Positions 1-11,788 of a stretch of 64,000 nt of DNA are shown one piece after another. Under the pieces are notes generated by a model. That model had not been told where the DNA came from and made no database searches. It saw only the letters and a list, made by a program, of their open reading frames with translations. Origin of the DNA: Eonycteris spelaea. Taxonomy: Eukaryota; Chordata; Mammalia; Chiroptera; Pteropodidae. Both the position numbers and the translations under genes were made by a program. The DNA lies in contig PUFA01000162.1 in NCBI GenBank assembly GCA_003508835.1, positions 2,852,001-2,916,000 on the forward strand. The letters are read 5' to 3'. The stretch's first letter is position 1, and every line of letters starts with the position of its first letter.

Positions 1-394
1 TTGAAAGGAAAGCCCTAAATTGGAAACTGTAAGTAATACCTTGCTGAATGAAGGTGGAGCCCAGGATGTGGCTCTGCTGCGGGTGGCTTGCCCATTGTAG
101 TGCAGTTCAAGAGAGATCAGGGGCTGTCAACATATGTTGTTAGGGAAGGTGAAAAAAAAAGAAAAAGAGGTCTTGAGAAGAAGCAGCTAGATGTTGTGAT
201 CTGTTTTTGTTTTTTTCCTCTTACCTCATATGCTTCTCATTCAGGAAAAGTTCCTGAGACCTCATTGTACCAGATCGTCTTAAACTTAGGTTTCCCCTAA
301 TCCTAATCAACTTTAATTTATATAGTTGCAATTCGTTTAAATTATAAATTTCTTTTCAATGAAGTTGTAAATTTGAAAAAAATAAAATGGCATA

Positions 395-397
<3 letters not shown>

Positions 398-425
<28 letters not shown>
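398..425. repeat. poly(T) tract, 28 nt
   Basis: An uninterrupted run of 28 T. It could be the antisense poly(A) tail of a retroposon, but the adjoining bases on the high-coordinate side do not match a SINE or L1 end that I know. Confidence 0.9.
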
Positions 426-1017
426 AGTTTTAGCAATCAGACTCAAATTGTTTAATTCCATTAAAACCCATCAGGTTTTATTTTTGCTCAGGCATAGGCT
501 ATTGTAAGATTTATAGAGCAAAGATCAGGTACAGTACAATCTTCTGAATAAGGCACCACATTAGATGCTATTAAGCAATTCAGAGGTAATTTAATAAAGT
601 GTCATTAGTGCCTCATATCCTCATGGTCATTTTGACAGAAGCCCCAGAGTAACCTTGGTTCTGATTTTGAAAGTAACCCTTCAGTGGGTTTTAAAAAAAG
701 CTACTCTAACAAATTTTTTAAAAGACTCTGTCAGGCAACAGTTTTCTCTTCTGAATTTTTTTTAAGTACTTAGCCTCAAGGAAGCATTCATGTGGTTCAT
801 GAAAAATAACAAGCTGAAAAGCTTTGCACAGACCAGGATTGCTGTAAATAAAGCACCTGTTTTTAAAATATTAGAAGTACCTCTTCCTCTGGGCTGATGT
901 AGCCCCTGCCAGGGTGAAATGGGTTGAATATATTCCTTTAATTTGCATACTTTCAAATGCCTACTGCATGGCACACTCTATGTTAAGTATAGTATTATAC
1001 AACCAAATTATATGTCC

Positions 1018-1250
1018 CTTTATTAAGTGCCCACACTATGGCAGCTTCTTTGCTAAGTGCTTCATACTTACTACTTTCAACTGCCCCATGGGTTAGATTT
1101 TGTTGTTTTCATTTCCTGACTAAGGAAGCTGAAGCTTATTGGCTTTAAATAACCTGCCTATAGTTACATAGCTAAGAAATGGAGGCAGTAGGATTCCAAA
1201 CCATCTTTTTTTCCTGATTCTAAAGTCCCTGCTATTTGTTACTACATAGT
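1018..1250 (-). repeat. MIR SINE, minus strand
   Basis: The + strand reads like the reverse complement of MIR: a 'ttattaagtgcc...actatgg' start, 'gctaagtgcttcatact', then 'aataacctgcctatagttacatagctaag' and 'aggattccaaacc', in MIR order. It is strongly diverged, as expected for this old family. Confidence 0.75.
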
Positions 1251-1431
1251 AGAGAATTCAGTGAATTTATATATGAGTGCAAATACATGGTTACAGTACA
1301 AGTGTAAGTGCTATTCAGGTGGGGTGCCTACTTAGCTATAGAGGAAAGTTGTTAAGGACCATTTCCCAGAAGAGGTGGTTCTTGAGGTGAGTCTTAGTAA
1401 AATATACAGAAATATGTAGGAATTTAAAGAC

Positions 1432-2140
1432 TGATAAATAAAACCACAATGAGGTGTCTCCTCATACTTGTCAGCTACAATGGCTATTATTTTAAAAGTT
1501 GGAACTCTTGCATGCTGCTAGATAAGATGCAAAATGATGCAGCTGCTGTGCCAAACAGTATGGCAAATCCTCAAAAAATTAAAAATAGCACTACCATATG
1601 ATTCAACAATCCCATTTCTTGGTATTTATTCAAAATAATTGAAATCAAGATCTTGAAGAGATACTACCCCTCATATTTACAATAGCTAAGATGTGGAAGC
1701 AACCCAAATATTCACTGACATATAATTGGTTAAAGAAACTATGGTATATACATACAATGAAATACTATTCAGCTTTAAAAAAGAGTATTCATCAATTGAA
1801 AGCATAGATAAGACTTGAGAACATCATGCTAAGCAAAATGAGCCAGTTATAGAAAGGCGAATGCTGCATGATTTTATCTATATGCGGTACCTAAAATTGA
1901 ATTATAGAATCAAAGAGTACAATGGTGGTTGCCTGGGGCTAGAGGGAGGGAGAAATAGTCACTAATCAACAGGCATAAAATTTCAGTAAAGCAAGATGAA
2001 TAAGCTCTACAGATTTTCTGTACAATATTGTACCTGTAGTCAATGACAATGTATTTTACACCAAAAATTTATTGATAGTAAATCTCATATTAAGTGTTCT
2101 TACCACAATAAAAATAAAGTACAAAAAAAAAAAAAAACCT
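1432..2140 (+). mobile_element. L1 3' end (5'-truncated, L1M type)
   Basis: The + strand shows the familiar end of L1 ORF2 and the 3'UTR: the 'gatgcagctgctgtg...aacagtatggcaa' motif, 'caatcccatttcttggtattta', 'tggaagcaacccaaat', 'actattcagctttaaaaaagag', 'gaatggtggttgcctggggct', and a poly(A) of about 14 at 2125-2138. All frames are broken. The 5' end is truncated within ORF2, as is usual for L1 copies. Confidence 0.85.
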
Positions 2141-2279
2141 GATAAGACATAGGTTGAAAAACTTGCCTCTACTTTGGGAAATAAGCTGGAATATATTTGA
2201 GTTTTAGTGATTATTTTAAATTAACATATACCGAAAGAAATCATCTGGGAATATTTTAAAACAAATTGTGCAACATGAA

Positions 2280-2612
2280 GGAAGCTTTTAGATGATACGG
2301 TAAGTGAATTAACCCTGTCACAGAAAGATAGATATTTTATAATTTCATTTTTATGAGGTAACTAGCATGGCAAAATTCATAGACACAGAAAGTAGAATGG
2401 TGGTTACCAGTGACTGGGGTGGAGGGAAGAGAGGAGGATGAGGAGTTACTGTTTAATTGGTACAGAATTTGTTTGGGAGGACAAAAGTTCTGGAGATGGA
2501 TATTGATGGTGACTGCCCAGCAATATGAATGCATTAATGCCATTGAACTGTGTACTTACAGATCATTAAAATGATAAATTTTGTTAAAGTTTTAAAAATA
2601 CATTGATTTCTG
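2280..2612 (+). mobile_element. Old L1 3'-end fragment
   Basis: The sequence contains 'agaatggtggttaccagtgactgggg', 'aatggtacagaattt'-like and 'tgaactgtgtacttacagatcattaaaatgataaattttgtta' motifs typical of the L1M 3' end. No poly(A) tail remains. It lies just after the preceding L1 copy but repeats the same part of the element, so it is a separate insertion. Confidence 0.75.
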
Positions 2613-4361
2613 GGAACTCACTCTGTGACTTCTTAAATCTTAAATCTGAACTTCTAATGACTTTAAGGTTTGGAAACAAGTGTCCTAGGGGCATTTCTTT
2701 ACCAACGATCTGGTGTACTTGCTTTGGAAAACCTAGTGAATCTGTGGAATTGAATAATATTAAAATCAAACTTGACAGTTTGTAGTTGAATAGTATAGCA
2801 GAATTTTAATAGATGGTTTTTAAGATAATACTTGAAGAATTTTTGTTGTGTTTACAGATAACTCGATTACTGATATTTGGTGATTTAACTTGAAATTAAA
2901 GCAATTTCAAATACATTCATTCATATTATTTCATGGCATTTTTTTGAAATTGCTCAGGTTGGACTTATTATTTCTATATGAGAGATGAAAACACTGAGAT
3001 TTACTGAACTGAAGTGATTTTTTCCATCTCTTACTCATATTACCTGGAGTTAGGATGGTAGGAAAAATACCTAATTGATGAGAATATAACTCTTGTCTAA
3101 ATGAGAGTTGCAGAGGTGATGGTTTCGTAAATTTTCTCTCTTTAATCATTGAAAAATTGTTAAATCATCTGCCATTATTAAATGAATCATTTTAATTGAG
3201 ACATAGCAAGTATATAAAAAGGTGTGGGAAAAGGTACTTAAAGAATTTACACGAGAAAAAGCATGCAACCTAAGGCTTATGTGGGGAAAGGAAGTGTTTG
3301 TAGCACTCAGTAAAGGCAGGAGGGGCATGGGTAATTAGGGGCTGCACGCTAGTACTATTCTTAGAGCCACCTGTCTCTGGATTCTTTACTTTCGAAGGAC
3401 TCCCCTGTTGGCCAGAAAGTTTCTGCTGGGTGTGACCCTCCTTTTGGTGAGAAACTAAGAGGATGTGCCCTGACCTCTTCTATACCATGTGGCAAGATTA
3501 GGACCCTGGGTTTCCTGCCCGGATGGCCCTGACTTTGTTCATAGGGTCAGCATTGGTTTCCTCCCAGCTCCTTTCTTCTTGCCCTGCCATTTTTCCTACC
3601 TCTGTGAGTGTCTGTAGAAAGGGCAGCTTTGTAGGTGGAGACAAGGTGATTGTGGTTGCACAGAGATTCAGGGACCTGCAAATGTTAGGGATGAGCCTGG
3701 AGGACAGTTACTAAAATGTAAATAGTTGAAATATTTTTCTGTATATTATCCCATTTTTTCCTTTCCAGACAGGTTTGTAGGCTCTATGCATTTCTCAATC
3801 AGAGTTTTCGATTAATATTAGGAGCTTCTAGAAGATAAGAAACTTACTATCTATTTTTAAGTCTAAATGAATTTAAAGAGATTACAAAGAGTATATGGAC
3901 TTAAAAGGAGAAAGAGAACCTCGGAAATATTTCTTCAAGAGTACTGTTTCTCTGCTTGGATTTCCAAGAGAGACTGACTAGAAGCACCAGGGTTCCCAGC
4001 TTGATCAAAGGTTTCTATCTTTATGGGCACAGAAGCAGAGAGCCATTGAACTTAAAGAGTCCTTTGTGACCTTGATAACAGTGAGATTAGAGACTTTACT
4101 CCCCACCTTCTGGGCATGACAGTCTCCTGAGTTCAGGCGACCTTGTTGAAGAGTTAAACAATGAATACAATGAATCGATATCTCACTGCAAAAGAAGGAT
4201 TGATACTCGAAGTTAAATAGAGTTTGAATTAAGGAATTAGGAAATGGGTATTTCCAGCAGTCTTGAGTCTACAGTGAGGTTTATATCTGGTATATTAGAA
4301 AGTTGATTTTGATTATTGAAGGTTTAAACAGTAACATTTAAACAAAAAATGCCTGTAATTG
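2613..4361. other. Intron without recognised genes
   Basis: A short antisense L1 3'UTR-like piece may lie around 3170-3240. The part at 3330-3710 is richer in GC than its surroundings and might be an old LTR, but I could not assign it. The remainder looks unique. Confidence 0.5.
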
Positions 4362-4590
4362 TTTATTGAAAGTTTACTATGGGTCAGTCACCTTCTTAAC
4401 GCTTTACATCTCCTATTTTTCTTCTTTTCATCAAAACCTATGCAGCAAGTGTATTATCTCCCCCCTTTTTAAGGTAAGGAGGCTGAGACCTAGAGAGGTT
4501 AGATTACTTGCCAAAGGCATAGCTAATAATTGGTAGCAGAGCCTCATTTTAAAGCCCATGCACTTAATCACTATACAGACTTTCAGGATA
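4362..4590 (-). repeat. MIR SINE, minus strand
   Basis: Order of motifs on the + strand: 'tttattgaaagtttactatggg', 'cttaacgctttacatc', a pyrimidine-rich centre, then 'aggctgagacctagagaggttagattacttgccaaagg', 'ggtagcagagcc' and 'cttaatcactatac'. This is the reverse complement of a near full-length MIR. Confidence 0.85.
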
Positions 4591-5534
4591 AGGAGTTTAA
4601 ATTTTATTTATAGATGATAAAATTATGCCTCACGTGTCTCTAATGGTTTGCTTTATCTAAATATTCTTACATGTAAAAGAAATTCATATTCTTAAAATCT
4701 GGTGAGATGATAGGCAGCTATTGAGGGATTGGAGTCATTATGTGATAATGGCGAAGGTTGCTGATAGAAAAGAAATCTGACAGTGATGTGTAAAGTAAAT
4801 TGGGTGGGACAGAAAAAGGGGGGCAAAGGAAGACCACTTATAAGACTATTACATAACAGACTGAATCAGAATCAATGCCAAATGACCCAATTAAGGGAGA
4901 AAAGTATGTTGAGGGCAGGCAACCTTTTGCTGAGCTCACTAATGGGAAAGATCAGATAGCTGTAAGGTGAAGAAGGACCCTTAGTTTAATCCTTCATCAA
5001 TTGAAATTTATTTTTTGGTAAACCAGAGATTTCTTCTTTTATTTAATTGGTATGAGCTGTAGGAAGCTAACACAGTAAAAAACAATGCCTGCCAATATTT
5101 TTGGCATTAAACTTGATATAGGGCTGATTTCTTATGACAGAATAAAAAGGCTACTGTCCCTCAAATGCTACCCAAAGATAATTAATATAACTCTGTATGC
5201 TCTGCTCTAGGTAGAAGGCATTATTGAATTATTTCAGTTTGTTCAAGAGATAGCTTGTCTTATAAATATGGGTTATATCTGATGCTTTTTGGTTGTATTT
5301 AAAAACTGTGGATACTAGACTAATTGAGGGATCACTTTGTAAATTATGTAAATGTCTAACCACTATGCCATACACCTGAGAGTAATATAAAATAATATTG
5401 AATATTAACTCTAATTGAAAAATAAAAATTAAAAAAGAAAAAACCCCAAATCCTGATAATATCAAACCCTTTGCTACTAAAAAATTGTTCAGTATCAAAA
5501 CAATTTAAACTGTTTTTTTTTTAAGGTTTCTTAA
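4591..5534. other. Intron, nothing recognised
   Basis: AT-rich sequence. The piece at 5330-5440 ('caccactatgccatacacctgagagtaatat...attgaatattaactctaattg') resembles a degraded L1 3' end, but it is too short and diverged to call firmly. No exon or RNA gene was seen. Confidence 0.5.
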
Positions 5535-6325
5535 TTGCAAAGAATCTTTCTTGTCTCCCTTATTTCTCTCTCATCCCACAACAAGTCTACCAGGAAATCC
5601 TGCTACGTCCACTTTCAAAATATAACAGAGCTTAACTACTTCTCACCAGTTCCATCACTTCCACCTTTTCTGAACCTCTACTGCAATAGGCCAGCTTCTA
5701 CTCTTGTCTCTTGCAGTTTATTCTCTACAGAGCTGACAGAGGGATCTCTGTAATACAAAGTACGATCATGTCACACCTAGCATTCCCATTTCACTCAGAT
5801 TAAACCAAGTCCTAAGAATGGTCTCTCAGCCCCTTTGTTATCTGACCCTTCCTCCTTAGCTCTTCTATTCTCTTCCAATCACTGACTTTAGGTATCCTGA
5901 CCACTGTGCTGCTTCTGGAATACATTCAACACTTAAAACCCTTTGCAGTTTCTTTTTCCTCTGTCTGGATGCTCTTTGTTAGACCTTTAATTAAGTATCT
6001 TCTTCACCTCTCTCAGATTTCTGCTAAAATCTCACATTCTCAATGAGGCTATTCTGGTCCTGTTTAATATTTCAGCCTACTCCTCCCATTGTAATCTCTC
6101 TTACCCTGTTTGACTTTTTATAGTGTAAAATTTTATTGTCCTTATCTAACATATGGTATGATGTATATTAGTACATATGTTTAATATATATATAATTTAT
6201 TATGTTTGTTCTTTTTTTCTATTTCCCTAATTAATAGGCAGAAATTTTTGCTTTTGTTTGTTGATGAATTCCAGACAGCTGCAAGTTATGGTACATAGTA
6301 GACAGTCAATAAATAAGTGAATTAG
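5535..6325 (+). mobile_element. LINE2 (L2) 3' end
   Basis: The sequence follows the L2 3' region in order: 'agagctgacagagggatctctgtaat', 'gtcacacctagcattcccatttcactcagattaaacc', 'accactgtgctgcttctgga', 'ctgtctggatgctcttt', 'tcttcttcacctctctcagatttctgctaaaatctcac', 'aatgaggctattctggtcc', then 'gtacatagtagacagtcaataaataagtgaatt'. Several hundred bases of ORF2 C-terminus and 3'UTR are present, with stops in all frames. Confidence 0.85.
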
Positions 6326-6694
6326 TTAAAACACAATATTTTATCAACAAGAAGGAAATTTTTTCTTTTAAGTGGGTCCAACTAGAATATATTTTATCCA
6401 GTCATAATTATAATTGTGAACTTTATATTCTTTGGTATTATAAGATACATTTACAAAATAGAAAATACTGAAAATAGAAGAAAGTCAGGGCGGGGGAAAA
6501 CTAGTAGTCATGCACCTAACAGAATTCCTGTTAACCTTCTAACATTTTTCTGCAGAGCTTCTCCATTCACAATTGTAAGTCTTTAATAAAAATATAATTA
6601 TTTTATGGTATACGTAATTTGTATTATCTTTTTTTGTAGTATTCTAAGTATTCCATGTTTTATATCCTTTTCTAATCACTGTATGTCAGTGCTT
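6326..6694. other. Intron, AT-rich, nothing recognised
   Basis: No motif or open frame of note. The hAT element that follows loses its recognisable 3' end around 6695, so its true boundary may lie within this stretch. Confidence 0.4.
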
Positions 6695-9246
6695 TTCCAA
6701 TCGTGTGAGTTATATCTATTGATACTAACTTTATTAGGAGTTAGAAATAATATCTTAAAATATTTTCTAATTCTTTTAAAAACACAAACATATCTCATGT
6801 TAACCTAAAGAGCCTATTTTAAATGAAAATAACTGTTTTCCTAAAAAAGAAGTTAGTAAAAAGAGAAGCTTGAGTTTACAGTTTTACAAATCTGTCAATA
6901 TCCAGCTTAGTAGAAAACAGCGGATCTCATATCTGATCCTGCCTTCCGCCTTTTGAATTTCTGTTGTTTTGGTTGAAGTACATGAAAAAAATCAGCTTCA
7001 CAGAGGTATATAATAGGAAAAGAGAAGAGTAAGCTAATGACCTTTTTCAGTAATTATGGATATTATTTGACACTACTCCAAAACCCAACAAATGGTAATT
7101 TATTAAAGGTTAATTGCAGTATGGAATCAGAAACCATATCAGCAAACTTTTCACATTTCATTACATTAAAATCCACTGATCCATCTTTGACTAGATCTTC
7201 CCCTATGCATTACTTTGTAACAACGTGCATTGGTCATCTGGAAAATAGTAGTTCACTGAGTTAGGCAGAATTTCCAATATCAAAAAAACTCTCATTTGTT
7301 AATATCAATATATCACCAATGATCTCATCAGAAAGTCTTCAAGTACTGAAAATCTGTTAAGCTCACAGTAGCAGATAAAAGTTTCCAGAAGTTTTAGTTT
7401 TTATTTGAAAGTTCAAAATATGTTATTAGCAACAAAATCATCTGTCGTTTTCCTCAAAGTGGCAGACTTACTTTGTTCTTAAAAAAAAAAAAAATTGTCT
7501 ATCAGATACTCAGGCCTGATTAACCAGTTTGTTGGTCATTGCTAAGTAAAAATGATGTTCCATGAAAAAAGCGACTAATGCAGCTCGGAACTCCAGCAAT
7601 TACATGTCATTTTTCTTGAGACAGCCATCATAATTTAGGGTGCAGCGAGAAGTGCTTTATGAGTACCTGTCATGTGTCACACAATATTAAAATCTATACA
7701 CAAGAGTTGTAACTTAATAAAATTAATAACTTTTACCATTTCATCAAAACATTTTAAAGTACAACTGGCATTTTATTTTGTTACTTTTTTTACTGTATGT
7801 GGTGATTAAGAATCCGACAACTAATGCAATTTGGTGTCACTGCCTTAACGTTGGCCAATGGGCAACCATTGTTTTTTGCACTATTATTTTGCAAATATCA
7901 TCAGTAATTCCAGGATAAACCATGAGATTTTGAAAATTATTCCATACTTAATAGCTCAATACTGCTTACATTTGTTGCCAAGCATTCACATAAAATATTA
8001 TCTTCTTTGATTAGTTAGTTCTGATCAGATAAATTAAAGCAAAACAGCAGTCCAGCCATGACTATAGATTAATTCGTCTCTTTGTCAAAAGTATAATTCT
8101 ACAGCAAGATCTTAACTGGTCTTTGTGTTTAATTCAGTAAGATGATATATCATTAGAAAGAGGCAGTACAATGATTTCTTTTACTGACTTCATTCAGCAG
8201 GCATTCAGTAAAGTCAACTCTACAAGGTTTTATTGGTCACCGAGCTATCTTGTGGGCTCCTCCAGTCACTAAGGTATAGAAATTCACCCTGTAAGATGCT
8301 TCACTTTTTAATTTTAATTTGAAAAGCTGTACCAAACATTATTTGGCTCTTAAACATTTTATCATGTCTATATTTAAAATATACTTTTTAAAAACCTTTG
8401 TTGGGCTGAAATGTCATAACAACTGGCATATTATTAAAATGATTCTGTTGTATAGGCAATAAGGTAAATTGTCATCCATAATTCTGAGGGAGATATATTT
8501 AATTACATTTTTATTTCTTATTTCCAGTGTCTCCAAATTTCTTTGGATTAGATTTATTCTATCCATAATTCAGAAAACTCTCTGGTGTGTTCTTGTTATA
8601 TTTTTAAGTGTCCTTAGACTTAGAAATTGGCAGCTGTGGCTCGTAAATATGACTCTTCCAATATTCCCTTTCAAAGTGAATGATCCATCCTTAAAAATAA
8701 GAACAATCTGATAGACTTTATTAAATTCTTAATGTTAATAATTATAAACTCTCAAAATGATAAATTTTAGATAAAATTCAAAGTTAAACATATTTTAAAA
8801 TATAACACTATTATCGTAACACATGATATCCACGTATATTTCGTTTTTCCACTTAGGAAGAAAGAAATCTTCTGAAGTTCAAAAAAACGATTTATTAGAT
8901 TATAATAAAGTTACAGAGATTATGGCAGGCATATGACAACTAACTAGTGAAAGCACAGTAGAAGTACTGAAATAATACTAAGTTAATTTCTGTAAATTAT
9001 ACACATATCATAAACCTACTACCAAAAAAAATTCTAGAAAAAACAGGAACATGCAAGCATACCTCTTTTAGCCATCAAAATAATGATGTCATCGTATGTT
9101 GTGTAACCTCTGAAGGATTCTGTACACATGTGAAAGGAGTGAAAAAAAGCAAATTGCAATTTAAACTTTTTTTTTTTTTTGACTTTGGGGGCCCCCTTGA
9201 AAGGGTCTTGGGGAATCTTGGGCTCCAAGACTACATTTGAGCACTG
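6695..9246 (-). mobile_element. Nearly complete, decayed hAT DNA transposon with transposase relics
   Basis: Read on the minus strand, the element begins at 9246 with cagtgctcaaatgtag, a decayed hAT terminal repeat, followed by 'agaccctttcaagggggc', 'cactcctttcacatgtgtacag' and 'tgatggctaaaagagg...cctgttttttctagaatt'. A broken transposase follows. Traces in order are PLSNDIS (about 8144-8166), a 'GLSW' motif, KAVTPNC (7825-7847), FFMEHHFYLA (7541-7570), an 'EDLVKDGSVDF...LQLTFNKLPFVGFW' block near 7100-7220, and YLCEADF (6985-7012). The last belongs to the hATC dimerisation domain that ends such transposases. The non-coding 3' part ('tctaactcctaataaagttagtatcaatagatataac') also matches the family. 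There are many stops and frameshifts. It cannot make transposase. The exact family name (Charlie or Tip100-like) is not fixed here. Confidence 0.85.
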
Positions 9247-9569
9247 CTATTATATGTTATTTTATGAGGCCCAATTATTTTTTCACAGACACAGCTGTAA
9301 TAAAATTCTTTGTTTTTCCCTCCTCTGTTATTTTCATTCGGTAGACTACCAAAAATAAAATCACTAAGACAAATTCAGAATGTGAGGCTACAAAAGTGTT
9401 TTCAGAGTCATTTATAAAAGCAAAACCAATTATTTTTCTAATTGATTTCCATTTTGTTAAATCTAGAAGTGCTTCAACTATTACTAAGAATTTTTTAGTA
9501 TTCCTTCTTAAAAATCATGCTTAATTTTTATTAGTAATAAATGCTGCTGAATGTCTTGAAGCATTTAAA

Positions 9570-10085
9570 ATTATGAAAGATTGTGATATGTATACAATGA
9601 AACATTAGGCAGGCATGAGAAATAAGGAAAGCTACTGTTTGCTACCACATGGATGGACCTTGAGGGAATTACACTTTGTGAAATAAGCTAGACAGAAAAA
9701 GACAGTACTTTATGGTATCACTTGAGATGAAATCTAAATAAAAAGTTAAACTCCTAACACTCTAGAGTATTAAGTTGGTTTCCAATGGCTGAAGAGTAGC
9801 AGACAAAGGGAGAGGCTGGTAAAAGTGTACAAACTTTGAGCTATAACATGGTGGCTATAGTTGGTAACACTGTATTGTATAATTGAAATTTGCTAAGAGA
9901 ATGTGAAAGTCCTCAGTAAAAGATAAATATATGAGGTGATGGATGTGTTAATTAGGTTAGCTAAATGGGAGGAATCTTTTTACCATGTATATGCATATCA
10001 AATCATCATGGTGTATACTTTAACTATGTCACAGTTTTGTCAATTATACCTCAATAGAGCTGACAAAATAAGTAAAATTGTAAAA
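9570..10085 (+). mobile_element. L1 3'-end fragment, + strand
   Basis: The sequence shows L1 ORF2-end and 3'UTR text: 'accacatggatggaccttgaggg', 'gaaataagctagacagaaaaagacagtact', 'tggtatcacttgagatg', 'gttggtttccaatggctg', 'gtacaaactttgagctataa', 'aacactgtattgtataattgaaatttgctaag' and 'gtgatggatgtgttaattagg'. There is no clear poly(A). It is a 5'-truncated, medium-old copy. Confidence 0.85.
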
Positions 10086-10984
10086 GACAATTTATTTAAA
10101 ATGCCCTCCTAAAACTTAATTTTTTTTTATTTAGAGTGTTATGTGGTCAAGCAAATATGAAATTTTTTTCCTGGATAAGAATGCTCATGAAAATGAAAGT
10201 ATTATAGTATGGATTGGCATAAACATAACAGAAGTAATAGGCCTGTCTAAAGAGGAGAGCCAATTATAATAAAATGAGAAAAATTCAGTTGTAGTTTGTG
10301 TTTTCCATAAATACCCATTGGGATAGAAACATTTTAATCATTCTTACATCTCAGGAGAAACTGAAATATAGCTCATTAAAAGAACAAGATTTGTTAACCT
10401 GCATACCTCCTGGAAACAGCTTCCTCTATCTTCCTCTGTCTCTTCCTGTGATATGTTCCATTCAGCTGCTTAGATAGACTGCCTTCTGGAAATTAGAACC
10501 CACATGGCTCAGACCACAGCAGTAAATCTGGCGGAACAGATGGTTCTGGGTGCATTGTTATAGTTCTGCATAAAACCTTGGGATTTTTCAATTAGTGTTA
10601 CACTAAATAATGGGAATCAGAGGTGACAGTTAAATTAGTAAAAATTTCATATTTATACCCAAACAGTATGTTATGACTTCTTTCATTGTATCATTTGAAT
10701 CAAGCCAGAACTATTCTGTAGGTCAAATATCATGCATACAAATGTGTTTGCACTCATTTTTAGTCTTTTCCCTACTCAAACTTTGAGGTATGACTAAATG
10801 AAAATTTAGTTCCACATTCCAGTTAGATTTTCCAGTGGAGTTTCAAGAATTATATATTGATGTCTGTTTGTTCTTTTTTTTAAGTCATTACTATTTCACA
10901 TGTAAAAGAAGTTTTGTTGGTTTGTGTATTTGACATCATCTGATATATTTTTCATTTGCTGATCAATGAGGGAAAATAGAGAAG
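10086..10984. other. Intron, nothing recognised
   Basis: AT-rich sequence without any recognised repeat or exon. The short frame at 10896-11105 overlaps a MIR remnant and has no protein-like features. Confidence 0.5.
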
Positions 10985-11060
10985 ATGATGATAAGAATAG
11001 AATTAACATTTTTCGGTGTCTACTATGAGTCTGGCTCTCTTCTCCATACTGTCTGTTCTG
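10985..11060 (-). repeat. MIR-like fragment
   Basis: 'agaattaacatttttcggtgtctactatgagtctggctct' is like the reverse complement of the 3' end of MIR. It is short and diverged. Confidence 0.45.
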
Positions 11061-11129
11061 CTCCTTATAACTGTCCCACATCCATGTTTTCGTAACTTTA
11101 TCCAAAACATGCTATTGAGTTATTTGTAA

Positions 11130-11385
11130 ATCACTGGAAATGCAGCGGTCGAACAAGACAGATACCGTTCCTATTTTTAAGAAATTTTAATTCTAGCAGG
11201 GAAGATACAATTAACATATTTGATTATCTAATTATGGTTACAATCATAAGAAGTTTATTATAGAAGGACCCGTTCCAGCTGGGATGGGGTTGAGAGTAGG
11301 ACAAGTCCAACATTTTTGAATGAAGCTTGCAGGTCTGAATGAAAGAAGAAGTCAAGCTGTGTCCTAAAGAGTGAGTGGAAATTGG
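11130..11385 (-). repeat. Ancient interspersed repeat (CR1/L3-like)
   Basis: 'atgcagcggtcgaacaagacagataccgttcc', 'tctagcagggaagatacaatt', and 'tgaatgaag...aggtctgaatga' follow a common ancient mammalian repeat that in longer copies runs into antisense CR1/L3-type reverse-transcriptase sequence. The family assignment is tentative. Confidence 0.45.
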
Positions 11386-11386
11386 G

Positions 11387-11388
<2 letters not shown>

Positions 11389-11432
<44 letters not shown>

Positions 11433-11443
11433 TGTGTGTGTGT
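11389..11443. repeat. (GA)n followed by (GT)n microsatellite
   Basis: About 21 GA units (11389-11430) join directly to about 7 GT units (11430-11443). It lies about 350 nt upstream of the PRKG1 exon. The sense transcript would hold a GA run and a short UG run. Confidence 0.95.
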
Positions 11444-11770
11444 TGGAGGTGGGGTGGCTAGAGAGGAGAGAGGGTGACGGAACTGAAAGGAATTTGCTTT
11501 TCGCAGACTGATAAGGGAGAGTGGTATTCTCCCATTATAGCTGAGGTATTCAACATCACACAGATAAATATAAGTGGAATTTGAAATCAATTCTGTGCAA
11601 CCCTGAGTTCTTTCTGTACATATGCTTTTTTTATTGTTTGTCATCAAGTCACGTTTATGTTATTGCTTTGATTTTCCCTACAGATTCTTTGTTATCAAAT
11701 GCCTTTGCAGTTTCATTCAGACATACTGCTTACTTAAGAAAGTAAGTTGCTGTTCGTGCCTCAACATTAT

Positions 11771-11788
11771 CTCTGTTTTATTTTTCAG
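11771..11788 (+). promoter_or_regulatory. PRKG1: 3' splice site (polypyrimidine tract and AG) of the PRKG1 exon
   Basis: The stretch ctctgttttatttttcag is a strong pyrimidine tract ending in CAG immediately before the coding frame of the exon. Its position is fixed by the PRKG1 reading frame, which needs exactly one base (T) before the GTT valine codon. Confidence 0.9.

Larger units (their letters stand above)
1..11788 (+). other. PRKG1: PRKG1 intron upstream of the exon (partial)
   Basis: The whole stretch before the exon is read as one incomplete intron of PRKG1. No other exon of this gene was recognised in it on either strand. Its repeats are listed separately. The parts not covered by repeats are AT-rich and carry only short accidental reading frames. 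Confidence 0.8.

Noticed and set aside
398..425. Poly(T) tract as the tail of an antisense SINE
   Set aside because: The adjoining sequence has no tRNA- or 7SL-like head and no duplication was found.
11258..11647. Minus-strand frame of 129 codons
   Set aside because: It runs through the GA/GT microsatellite (Leu-Ser repeats) and an ancient repeat; no family resemblance.
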